The notes below the pieces were generated by a model. That model was not told where the DNA came from, searched no databases, and saw only the letters and a list, made by a program, of their open reading frames with translations. A DNA stretch of 36,250 bases from a bacterium. Lineage in GTDB: Bacteria; CG2-30-53-67. The position numbers and the translations under genes are program-made. The stretch is from NCBI GenBank assembly GCA_024277725.1, contig JAJRUP010000079.1:1-36250 (forward strand), read 5' to 3'. Below, in pieces: positions 18,402 to 27,440 of this stretch. Numbering within the stretch: position 1 is the stretch's first letter; every line of letters begins with the position of its first letter.

Positions 18402-19192
18402 AGGGAATTCCTGTCTATCAGGTGGATGCCTTTACCGATCGCCCCTATGGGGGGAATCCGGCGGCGGTCTGCCTTTTGTCCCGGCCCCGGGAGGAGCGCT
18501 GGATGCAGGCGGTGGCGGCCGAGATGAACCTCTCCGAGACGGCCTTTCTCCTGCCGGAAGGGGAGAACTACCGGCTGCGCTGGTTTACACCGACGATGGA
18601 AGTCGATCTCTGCGGCCATGCTACCCTTGCCGCGGCTCACCTCCTCTGGGAGGAAGGGATGGTGCCGGAAGGCAGGGCCGTCTCTTTTCAAACGCGCAGC
18701 GGGATTCTCCGGGCTGTGCAAAGCCAGGGATGGATCGAACTCGATTTTCCCGCCGAACCACCGGAGGTTGTCGTCCCGCCGCCCGGTCTGGAAGGTGCCT
18801 TGGGGGTGGAGTTTTCCTATGTGGGGCGGAACCGGATGGATCTTTTTGTGGAAATTCCTTCGGCGAAACTCCTCCGTACCCTGGATCCCGACCTTCATTT
18901 TCTTGCCGCACTTCCCGTGCGCGGCATCATAGTTACTGCACCCTCCGATGTGGAAGGGGTTGATTTTCTCTCCCGCTTTTTCGCTCCGGGGGCGGGAATC
19001 CCTGAGGATCCCGTTACCGGTTCGGCCCACTGTGCTCTCGCCCCCTATTGGGGGAGGATTTTACAGAAGTCCTTCCTGGCCGCCCGGCAGGTTTCCCCGC
19101 GGGGCGGAGCGCTCCGGGTGCGGTGTGCGGGGGAGCGGGTCATTCTCGGTGGAAAGGCGGTGACGGTGTTGAAAGGAGAATTCCTGCGATGA
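18398..19192 (+). CDS. PhzF family isomerase/epimerase
   Basis: IPVYQVDAFTDRPYGGNPAAVCLL, MNLSETAFLLP, LRWFTPTMEVDLCGHATLAAAHLL, DPVTGSAHCALAPYW. Confidence 0.94.
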   Translation: MKGIPVYQVDAFTDRPYGGNPAAVCLLSRPREERWMQAVAAEMNLSETAFLLPEGENYRLRWFTPTMEVDLCGHATLAAAHLLWEEGMVPEGRAVSFQTRSGILRAVQSQGWIELDFPAEPPEVVVPPPGLEGALGVEFSYVGRNRMDLFVEIPSAKLLRTLDPDLHFLAALPVRGIIVTAPSDVEGVDFLSRFFAPGAGIPEDPVTGSAHCALAPYWGRILQKSFLAARQVSPRGGALRVRCAGERVILGGKAVTVLKGEFLR

Positions 19193-20415
19193 ACCTTTCC
19201 GTCAAGGGACCGGGACTCCTTCTCTGGATCGTTATCGGGGCCGTTTTGGCTGTTGGTTTCGGCTCTTTCTTCCCCGAAGCGGCTCTTCGTACAGAACTTT
19301 TGGGTGTGCTGTTCCTGAACGCCCTGAAAATGATGGTCCTTCCCCTTATCATTACCTCGATCATCGTCGGCGTGATGAGTCTGGGGGATGTGCGCCGGCT
19401 CGGGGCGTTGGGCGTCAAGACCTTTCTTTACTATATGGTGACGACGGGACTATCCGTTGCGGTCGGGATCGGGCTGGTCCTGATCCTGCAACCGGGTGTG
19501 GGATTTTCGGCCTTCGGCGGACCGCTCCCCGAGGCGGTCCGGGCAGAGGGCGTCTACTCCATCGTCGATGTCCTGACCGGCCTGATTCATCCGAATCTGG
19601 TGCAGGCGGCGGTGGAGTTGAAAATCCTGCCGATCATTTTTGCCTCGATTCTTTTCGGGACGGCTTTTACAATGTTGGGAGAGCAAAAGTCGATCGTGGA
19701 GCAGTTCTTTTCCGCCTGCAACGAGGCGGTGATGAAGATCGTTCATGGTATCATGTATTTTGCACCCCTGGGGATCTTCGGGTTGATCGCTTCCCGACTC
19801 GGGTCGACGGGGGGCGGCGGGGCCGTCTGGGATCTCGTGGTACAACTCGGAAAATATGCCGGTACTGTTGTGACCGGACTTACGATTCATGGACTACTGG
19901 TTCTGCCGCTGATCCTCTACCTTTTCTCCGGGAAAAATCCCGGCCGCTATTTTCTTCATCTCGCCAAGGCTCTGCTCACGGCTTTTGCTACGGCCTCATC
20001 TTCGTCGACCCTGCCCCTGACGTTGGAATGCGTCACGGAAGAGGCGCGGGTGTCGAACCGGACCGCAGGTTTCGTCCTTCCCCTGGGGGCAACGATCAAC
20101 ATGGACGGCACGGCCCTCTACGAGGCGGTGGCGGCGATTTTTATCGCCCAGAGTTACGGGATCTCTCTCGGTGGCGGTGAACTGGTGGTGATCTTCCTCA
20201 CGGCCACCCTGGCGGCCATCGGGGCGGCGGGGATTCCCGAGGCGGGTCTGGTGACGATGGTTCTGGTGTTGCAGTCTGTGGGACTTCCCGTAGAGGGCAT
20301 CGGAATGATCCTCGCCGTCGACTGGCTGCTGGACCGCTGCCGGACGACGGTCAACGTCTGGGGGGACGCCGTCGGTGCGGCGGTGGTGGATCATCTGGAG
20401 GGAACTGAGGGATAG
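19189..20415 (+). CDS. Dicarboxylate/amino acid:cation symporter (DAACS family)
   Basis: NALKMMVLPLIITSIIVGVMSLGD, ATASSSSTLPLTLECV, LPLGATINMDGTALYEAVAAIFIAQ; ends in TAG. Confidence 0.93.
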   Translation: MNLSVKGPGLLLWIVIGAVLAVGFGSFFPEAALRTELLGVLFLNALKMMVLPLIITSIIVGVMSLGDVRRLGALGVKTFLYYMVTTGLSVAVGIGLVLILQPGVGFSAFGGPLPEAVRAEGVYSIVDVLTGLIHPNLVQAAVELKILPIIFASILFGTAFTMLGEQKSIVEQFFSACNEAVMKIVHGIMYFAPLGIFGLIASRLGSTGGGGAVWDLVVQLGKYAGTVVTGLTIHGLLVLPLILYLFSGKNPGRYFLHLAKALLTAFATASSSSTLPLTLECVTEEARVSNRTAGFVLPLGATINMDGTALYEAVAAIFIAQSYGISLGGGELVVIFLTATLAAIGAAGIPEAGLVTMVLVLQSVGLPVEGIGMILAVDWLLDRCRTTVNVWGDAVGAAVVDHLEGTEG

Positions 20416-20535
20416 AGGCACAAAGGCACAAAGTAAAATCAAAGGCAAAAAGCATACACCCCATAAGCATTCACCGCAGGCGCAGAGTACACAGAGAAAA
20501 CAATAACAAGTCAAAAGCGAAAAGCATTTATCATG
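20416..20535. repeat. Dispersed intergenic A/G-rich repeat (second copy)
   Basis: GAGGCACAAAGGCACAAAG ... AAAGGCAAAAAGCATACACC ... AAGCATTCACCGCAGGCGCAGAGTACACAGAGAAAAC. Confidence 0.6.
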
Positions 20536-20612
20536 AAGGATACCCGCGAATTGACAAGTCCTGCCGGAAAAGGATAAGATAATTTATGCTTTCTACTCAT
20601 GAGGAATGATCG

Positions 20613-20828
20613 ATGATCCGTTCCGGAAAGGTCCTGGAGACCTTCGAGAAAAAGATGCTGACCGATCCTCGCGTCGTTCCGTCACCGGCTGAGGCGATGC
20701 GGATTTTTGAATGGCTTTGGGAAGAGGCCTGCGCGCTGGGGACCTTTCCACCGGAGGATTACCTTGCTGATCTTGAGGCCGCTCTTTCGATTGCCTCTAC
20801 CTTGAAACTCCATGGGGAGCATTCTTAA
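20613..20828 (+). CDS. Small hypothetical protein, partner of downstream nucleotidyltransferase
   Basis: 71-aa ORF immediately adjacent (stop then ATG) to the nucleotidyltransferase gene. Confidence 0.6.
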   Translation: MIRSGKVLETFEKKMLTDPRVVPSPAEAMRIFEWLWEEACALGTFPPEDYLADLEAALSIASTLKLHGEHS

Positions 20829-21386
20829 ATGTTTGCCTCCCTCCTTTCGGAACTTGCACGGGTGTTGGACCGGTCCGGAATTCCTTACATGGTTATTGGC
20901 GGCCAGGCGGTTCTTCTTCATGGAAGACCCCGTTTGACGCAGGATATCGATCTGACCTTGGGGGTTGACGCTTCTGCTCTGAAAGAGGTGTGCCGCGTCT
21001 GCAGGGAAGTCCCGCTGCAACTTCTGCCGGAAGACCCGGAGGAATTTGTCCGGGAGACGAATGTACTCCCTGTTCTAAGTCCCGATCTGAAAATTCGGGT
21101 CGACCTGATCTTTTCCTTCACCCCTTATGAGAAAGAAGCAATCGGTCGGAGTATTTCCGTTTCCCTGGAGGGTTATCCCGTACGGTTTGCCACGGCGGAA
21201 GATCTGATCCTGCATAAACTCTTTGCCGGGAGAGTACGGGACTTGGAGGATGTGGAAAGTGTTGTGGCACGGAAAAGAGATGAACTTGACAGCGTTTACT
21301 TGAACCACTGGGCGGAAGAATTTTCCCGCCTTCCCGGCAAAGAGTCGATCCTGCCGACCCTTCAAAGGCTTCTCCGCTCCAACTAA
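20829..21386 (+). CDS. Nucleotidyltransferase (AbiEii/MNT-like fold)
   Basis: YMVIGGQAVLLHGRPRLTQDIDLTLGV (GG...DxD) and IRVDLIFSF third acidic residue. Confidence 0.8.
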   Translation: MFASLLSELARVLDRSGIPYMVIGGQAVLLHGRPRLTQDIDLTLGVDASALKEVCRVCREVPLQLLPEDPEEFVRETNVLPVLSPDLKIRVDLIFSFTPYEKEAIGRSISVSLEGYPVRFATAEDLILHKLFAGRVRDLEDVESVVARKRDELDSVYLNHWAEEFSRLPGKESILPTLQRLLRSN

Positions 21387-21449
21387 GTGGTCCTGTTCGT
21401 AAATACTTCAACCCTTTCGGTGCGTCGCAGTCTTTACGAGCAGGACCAC
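21387..21449. repeat. Terminal-inverted-repeat intergenic element, copy D (shortest copy, between convergent genes)
   Basis: Left GTGGTCCTGTTCGTAAATAC (21387-21406), right GTCTTTACGAGCAGGACCAC (21430-21449). Confidence 0.85.
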
Positions 21450-21454
21450 TGATT

Positions 21455-23002
21455 TCACGTCTCCGCGGGGACCTTCAGGATTTGTCCCGTTTTTAAATAG
21501 TTTGATGAGAGGCCGTTAATCCTTTTGATGATGTAGACGGAGGTCTTATGCCTCCGTGCAATCGACCAGAGGGTATCGCCGTGCTTCACGCGGTACTTCC
21601 GGAAGTCCCCGGAGAAGGTTTGGGCGACGGTGCTGAAATTGGTCTGGGGATGGCGGAGGGGGACCTTGATCCGCTGACCGATCCGGATGCGGGAGACGTT
21701 CCGGATCCGGTTGAGACGGGAGATGGTCCGGACCGATGTGTGGTAACGCCTTGCGATCTGGGAGAGGGTTTCCCCCCGACGGACACGGTGGATCGTGTAG
21801 GTACGGATGGTCAGTTTGCACTGGGGGATCCGGTCCAGTATTGCCGTCAGGACTTCTCCTCTCCCCGGTGGAACACGAAGGATGTAGGAGTAGCTCGGTG
21901 TGACCTTTTGCCGCAGGGCGGGATTCAATTCACTGAGTTGCGAGGTCTTGACCGACAGGCCTTTTGCTACATCGGAGAGCTTCATCTATTTTGCGATACG
22001 GACCTCCTCAAAGGCCAGCGGATCATCCTCTTTCAATTCGGGGAAACCGTATTTGACGGGATCCTTGACGATCTGCAGGGTGGCCAGGAAACGGGGGACA
22101 TAACGTGATGTTTCCGGAGGAAGCATGGGATAGAGATCCCAGAAGTTGTCGAGGTAGTTGACTCGTTGTTCCCGGATTGCCCGGAGGACATTGCCTTCGC
22201 CGCAGTTGTAAGCGGCCAGGGCCGTCGTCCAGTCGCCGAAGAGATCGTGCAGGGCCGTGAGATATTCGATCGCGGCCCGGGTGGAGGCCTTGAAATCCAT
22301 CCGTTCGTCCACCCACTGATCCCGCTTGAGATTGAAACGGGTCCCCGTGGAGGCGATGAACTGCCAGAGTCCCAAAGCCCTCGCACGGGAGAAGGCCTTG
22401 TCCTTGTATCCGCTTTCGATCAGGGGCAGCCAGACCAATTCCTTGGGAAGGCCTGCTTTTTGAAGTTCCCCCTCGATATAGCTGCGGTATTTTCCGGAAC
22501 GCCGGTAGGATTCGAGGAAATAATTCCGCTCCTTCCCCTGGAAGCGTCTGATTTCCGCTTCAACATAATTATTCATCACCAGGGGGATGGCGCCGTCTCC
22601 GTTGACGAGGGTCGCCCCGGAGCGGGAGGCGTAGATCTCGAGGATCCGCTTGGAGATCAGAAGCCGAAGGTCCTCTTTCTGCTGAATGATGTCAGGGTCG
22701 TGATCGGCCGGGATGTCGAGGATCAGGTCATAACTCTGGTCGAGGAGGAAGATCGCCTCGTCGAGGAGCCCCCGGTCCCAGTATTCCTGGGATTCCTCGT
22801 AGGCCTCCAGTGCATTGTCGATCCGCTGCTGATCCGTCAATTCCGGTGGCGGGACGGGTACCGCTATTGTTTCGACAACCGGGGGATCGGATGTAACGGA
22901 ATCCGTTACGGGAGTTGCAGGCAGGTGCGAGCAGGCGGAAAGTCCGGAAAAAACCAGGAAGACAAAAGAACTGCGCAGAAAGCGCATGAACCGTGGTTTC
23001 AT
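21455..23002 (-). CDS. mltD: Membrane-bound lytic murein transglycosylase D-like lipoprotein (SLT + LysM), interrupted by one in-frame TAG at 21986-21988
   Basis: Lipobox FSGLSACS; SLT GLPKELVWLPLIESGYKDKAFSRARALGLWQFIASTGTRF; then VRIAK-[TAG]-MKLSDVAKGLSVKTSQLSELNPALRQKVTPSYSYILRVPPG and LysM repeats YTIHRVRRGETLSQIARRY and YRVKHGDTLWSIARRH. Confidence 0.88.
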
Positions 23003-23015
23003 AAATTTCCCCTTG

Positions 23016-23110
23016 GCGGCCCTCTTCGTAAATACTTTGTGATGCATCGGGAATGCCTGCCTGTGTGTCGCACACAGACCGGCGACCCTATATGCTGACA
23101 GGGACGCTTT
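23016..23110. repeat. Terminal-inverted-repeat intergenic element, copy E (right arm degenerate)
   Basis: Left GCGGCCCTCTTCGTAAATAC (23016-23035); inner CTGTGTGTCGCACACAG hairpin; core similar to copy B. Confidence 0.6.
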
Positions 23111-23193
23111 GTATGATACGAACCGGTAAAGTCGGAATTGTTGGAATCTTCTGCTTTTATTGTCTTACAGATTTTGGAAAATAGCAACACGAA

Positions 23194-24198
23194 TCAGGCA
23201 ACGATCTTCAATACCCCCGCTCCGTTGATTTTCCCCTCTTGCAATTGCTCTAATGCCCGGTTTGCCTCCCGGAGAGGAAAGGAGATTGTCTCCGTTCTGA
23301 TCGGGATCTCGGCGGCGATCTTCAGGAGTTCTTTACCGTCTTTCCGGGTACTGTTTGCCACGGACCGGACTGTCTTTTCAAAGTAGAGATGTTTTGTGTA
23401 GTCGAGTTCGGGAATTGCCGACATCGTGATCCCCGCCAGGGTCAGGGTCCCCCCTTTCCGGAGGATACGAAGGGCATCCGGTACGAGTCCCCCGGCGGGA
23501 GCGAAGATGATCGACGCGTCGGGCCGGGCCGGGGGCGTCTCATCGGCCTGTCCCGTCCAGCCGGCGCCGAGTTTCTCCGCAAGTTTTCGGTGTTCCTTTC
23601 CCCGACTGAAGACGTAGACCTCACACCCCCAGTAACGAGCCACCTGGATCGTCACATGGGCCGAGGCCCCGAATCCGTAAAGGCCGAGCCGCCCGCCCGG
23701 TTGGATTCCACTCAAACGCAAGGCCCGATAGCCGATGATCCCGGCGCAGAGGAGCGGGGCCGCCGCCTCGTCGGGGAACCCCTCGGGGAGTCGATAGGCG
23801 AAGGTCTCGGGGACGACGGTATATTCGGCATACCCCCCGTCGGTATGGTATCCGGTAAAGCGTCCCTCCTCACAGAGGTTTTCCTTCCCGGTCCTGCAGA
23901 AGGAGCAGGTACCGCAGGCGGAGTGCAGCCAGGCCATTCCTACCCGGTCGCCGGCGGCAAAGCGTGTCGCTCCCTTGCCAAGGGCATTGACCACGCCCAC
24001 CACCTGGTGTCCGGGGATGAGGGGGAGCTTCGGGAGGGGGAGGTCTCCCTCCACCGTGTGGAGATCGGTATGGCAGATCCCGCAGGCCGTGACCTGCACC
24101 CGGATTTCACCGGGGCCCGGTTCGGGAACGTCCACTTCCTGCAGTACCAAGGGGTTCCCGGAGACCGGCTTGGGGGCATTGAGGACCATCGCTTTCAT
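23194..24198 (-). CDS. Zinc-dependent alcohol dehydrogenase (MDR superfamily)
   Basis: MKAMVLNAPKPVSGNPLVLQEVDVPEPGPGEIRVQVTACGICHTDLHTVEGDLP, GHQVVGVVNALGKGATRF, CGTCSFCRTGKENLCE. Confidence 0.93.
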   Translation of the reverse strand: MKAMVLNAPKPVSGNPLVLQEVDVPEPGPGEIRVQVTACGICHTDLHTVEGDLPLPKLPLIPGHQVVGVVNALGKGATRFAAGDRVGMAWLHSACGTCSFCRTGKENLCEEGRFTGYHTDGGYAEYTVVPETFAYRLPEGFPDEAAAPLLCAGIIGYRALRLSGIQPGGRLGLYGFGASAHVTIQVARYWGCEVYVFSRGKEHRKLAEKLGAGWTGQADETPPARPDASIIFAPAGGLVPDALRILRKGGTLTLAGITMSAIPELDYTKHLYFEKTVRSVANSTRKDGKELLKIAAEIPIRTETISFPLREANRALEQLQEGKINGAGVLKIVA

Positions 24199-24422
24199 TT
24201 TCATATCCTTACGGAAAACATGAATGAAAAGCGGGGCATGCTGCAGGCGCAACCCGCAGGCGGATTTTTTGCGCAGCCGTCGAATTTCATTCATCATAGA
24301 GGAGGAAGGGGGGGAAATCAATACGGAAAATCAATGACCGGAAAAGGAATGCTCGTGGGAACACTTCGGTAATCGGGTATTCAGGAAATTTGAATAGAAA
24401 CACTCCCGGGTTTTTGAGAAGC

Positions 24423-26156
24423 TCAGCCGGTCTTGAAATGGACAAGCATCTCTTTGAGGGAGGCATGTTCCTCCTGGAGTGAGTCGATCGAGGTTTCAAG
24501 TTCTGTGGCGATCGCGACCCGGTCCTTTGTCGATTTTCGGATATTGTAGACGGCATTGACGGTCCGGCCGTTTTCGGCGTTGTGGCGTTCCAGAATGTTT
24601 TCGATCGTCCGGATCTGGTTGATGATCTTCTCCAGAGCAGTGCTGACCTGTTGGGTTCCGATCGTTTGTTCTTCCATGGCCTTCTTGAGCTGATGTCCCA
24701 GTTCGTTGATCTGTTCTGAGGATTCCTGGATCCGGATACTCCCCTCCTTCTGGTTATTGATGGCCCGGTGGATCTGCTCGATCATGGTGTTGGTCTTGTC
24801 AACCGATTCCCGGACAAAGGAAACTCCCTTCGACTGTTCCACCGTGGTCTGTTCAATCCTCTGGGCCATTTCGGCGGCGGTCCGGGAGTTGTCGAGGATC
24901 TTCTTCAGGGCGTTACCGGCTTCCAGGGAGAGGTCTTTTCCCTTTTCCGCCTTTTCTTTCCCTTCTTCGATCGCCTGGACGGCGTCTCTTGCCTCATCCT
25001 GTACGGCCTTGACGATACGCTTGATCTCCTTGGTAGAATCACCTGTACGGTCGGCCAGGGCCTTGATTTCATTGGCGACAACGGCGAATCCCTTCCCGTT
25101 TTCTCCCGCCTGTGCGGCAAGGATCGAGGCGTTCAGGGAGAGAAGCTCCGTCTGTTCCGAGACCTCGTTGATCACCGTGAGAATTCGTCCGATGTCTTCC
25201 GATCGTTCAAAGAGACGGTTCACGATCGTTGCGGATTTTCCCACCGCCTCCTGGATTTCATCCATTCCGTTGATCGTGTCCACCACCGACATCATTCCCA
25301 TCTCCGAGGCGTTGATTGCCACCTGCTCGGCGACCCGGACGGACTCCTTGGCCAGTCCGGAGACCTCCCGGATACTCATGTCGATCTCGGCAATGGTTGA
25401 GACAAGTTCCTCCGAGGAGTTGGAGAGTGCCTCTACGCCTTGGGCGATTTCCTTCAGGGAAGAGGACATTTCGGAGATGGACGTGGAGGTGTCCTCCGCC
25501 GATTCGGAAAGAAGCCGGGTGCTTTCGTTGACCTGGTTGGTCGTGGCGCTGATCTCCAGGATTGCCGAGGAGGTCTCTTCCGTGGAGTCGAAAAGGTTCT
25601 CCACATTCTGGGAAATCTTCCGGCAGGAATCGTTCATGGTCTTCAGCGTGTCGTAAACCGATTCGATCGTTTCGGCTTCGTTCCGGGTTCCGCGGCCCAA
25701 CTTCCGGGAATTGGAGGAGATCGACTCGGCCAGCATCGACAAGGCCTGGGTCGTATTGATAATGTTTCGCAGGACATTTTGCAGATGCGTCGAGATATTC
25801 TGGACCGACCGGGAAAGATCCTTGATCTCGGCAAGTTCCGTCTGGGTCTCCCAGGTATTGAGGTTGCCCGCCTCTATTTTCTGTGCCGCCATCAGCACGT
25901 CCCGGAGGGGATTGGAAATCTATTTCCGGATGCGCCAATTTGCAACGGGAAGGGTCACGGCCAGGGAGAGGAAACCCCAGAGGAAGACCTGCTTCAGCGT
26001 TTCCAGGGTAATCGATACCGTCTTCGCCTGTGAGATCGAGAAGAAAAGTGGAAGAGATGCGGCGACCAGGGTGATGCAGTCAACGGTCAGCAACAGCCGG
26101 AAGATTCCGCCATTCAGACCTTTTGATAAGAAATGCTTCGAGACCGATTGCTCCAC
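24423..26156 (-). CDS. Methyl-accepting chemotaxis protein, interrupted by one in-frame TAG at 25920-25922 between TM2 and HAMP
   Basis: AAAGGAGG then GTG start; two TM segments; [14 protein letters not shown]-[TAG][21 protein letters not shown] (HAMP); MCP signalling tip [48 protein letters not shown]. Confidence 0.88.
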
Positions 26157-26327
26157 GCAAGTTCCTCCTTTGTCGTGAGTGAAGGGGAGCGGCTCCTGCT
26201 TCCCATTCGGCTCTTGCATATTTGTGAGAAGAGTTTATACAATATAATTACATCACAGCTTCCGGATTCTGTAAACAATAAATATTTTTTTCTTGAATCG
26301 AAGGGAAGAGTTGCATTATGGTCTCGT

Positions 26328-26417
26328 GTGGGGCGCATTTGTAAATACGGTGGCCTGTCTGCATGGACGCAGAGCCGGGTTCTTCCGGTGCGTTAGAGTA
26401 TTTTCGAACAGGACCAC
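26328..26417. repeat. Terminal-inverted-repeat intergenic element, copy F
   Basis: Left GTGGGGCGCATTTGTAAATAC (26328-26348), right GTATTTTCGAACAGGACCAC (26398-26417); inner TCTGC...GCAGA stem. Confidence 0.75.
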
Positions 26418-26459
26418 GAAGGAGCGAAAGATGCAAGAAGTCGAGGAGCGTGAACAATC

Positions 26460-27440
26460 ATGGCGACATTCCTGCTGAAACGCATCCTGCTGCTGGTACC
26501 GATGCTCTTCGGGATCACCGTAATCACCTTTGTTGTGATTCACCTGGCGCCGGGGAGTCCCACCGATTCCCTCACCGAACTCAACCCGAAAGCCTCGGCC
26601 CGGGCCCGGGAAAACCTGAAGAAGATCTATGGACTCGACAAACCTCTCCATATCCAGTATTTCCACTGGGTCCGCCGCTTGGCGGTGATGGACCTGGGGC
26701 GTTCCTTCACCGACGGTCGATCGGTCCTCGTCAAGATCCGGGAACGCCTGCCGATCACGATCCTGATCAATGTCTGCTCCATGCTCCTGATCCTGGCGGT
26801 CGCCGTCCCGATCGGGATCCTCTCCGCCACGAAACAGTATTCCTTCTTTGACAAGGCGACGACGGTACTGGTCTTTGTCGGTTTTGCCATGCCGACCTTC
26901 TGGCTTGCCCTGTTGCTGATGATTCTTTTCGGTGCCACTCTTGGGTGGCTGCCGATCTCGGGACTGCAGTCGATGCATGCCGACCAGCTCACCTTCTGGC
27001 CGCTCCTCTGCGACCGGGCGCGGCACCTTGTTCTGCCGATCTTTGTCAGCAGTTTCGGGGGACTGGCCGGCTACTCCCGTTACATGCGCTCCAGTATGCT
27101 CGAAGTGGTTCGCCAGGACTATATCCGCACGGCCCGGGCCAAAGGGTTGCCGGAACGGGCTGTTATCTATAAACATGCCTTCCGGAATGCCCTCATGTCG
27201 ACGATCACGATCCTGGGGCTCGCGATTCCCGGACTGATCGGGGGGAGCGCCATCTTCGAACAGATCTTTGCCATCCCCGGTATGGGAAAGCTCTTCCTCG
27301 ACGCCACCTGGGCCCGGGATTACCCGGTCGTGATGGGGATCCTCTTTATCGGGGCCTTGTTGACCCTCCTCGGGAACCTGGTCGCCGATATCGCCTACGC
27401 CGTGGCCGACCCGAGGGTGCGGGTGGAGGAGGCGCAATGA
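26460..27440 (+). CDS. ABC transporter permease, DppB/OppB family
   Basis: [69 protein letters not shown]. Confidence 0.95.
   Translation: MATFLLKRILLLVPMLFGITVITFVVIHLAPGSPTDSLTELNPKASARARENLKKIYGLDKPLHIQYFHWVRRLAVMDLGRSFTDGRSVLVKIRERLPITILINVCSMLLILAVAVPIGILSATKQYSFFDKATTVLVFVGFAMPTFWLALLLMILFGATLGWLPISGLQSMHADQLTFWPLLCDRARHLVLPIFVSSFGGLAGYSRYMRSSMLEVVRQDYIRTARAKGLPERAVIYKHAFRNALMSTITILGLAIPGLIGGSAIFEQIFAIPGMGKLFLDATWARDYPVVMGILFIGALLTLLGNLVADIAYAVADPRVRVEEAQ

Noticed and set aside
4095-26417. Inverted-repeat elements as integron attC sites, given the IntI-like gene at the window start
   Set aside because: The ends do not contain the RYYYAAC/GTTRRRY core pair, the copies are scattered among ordinary housekeeping genes in both orientations, and there is no cassette-like array
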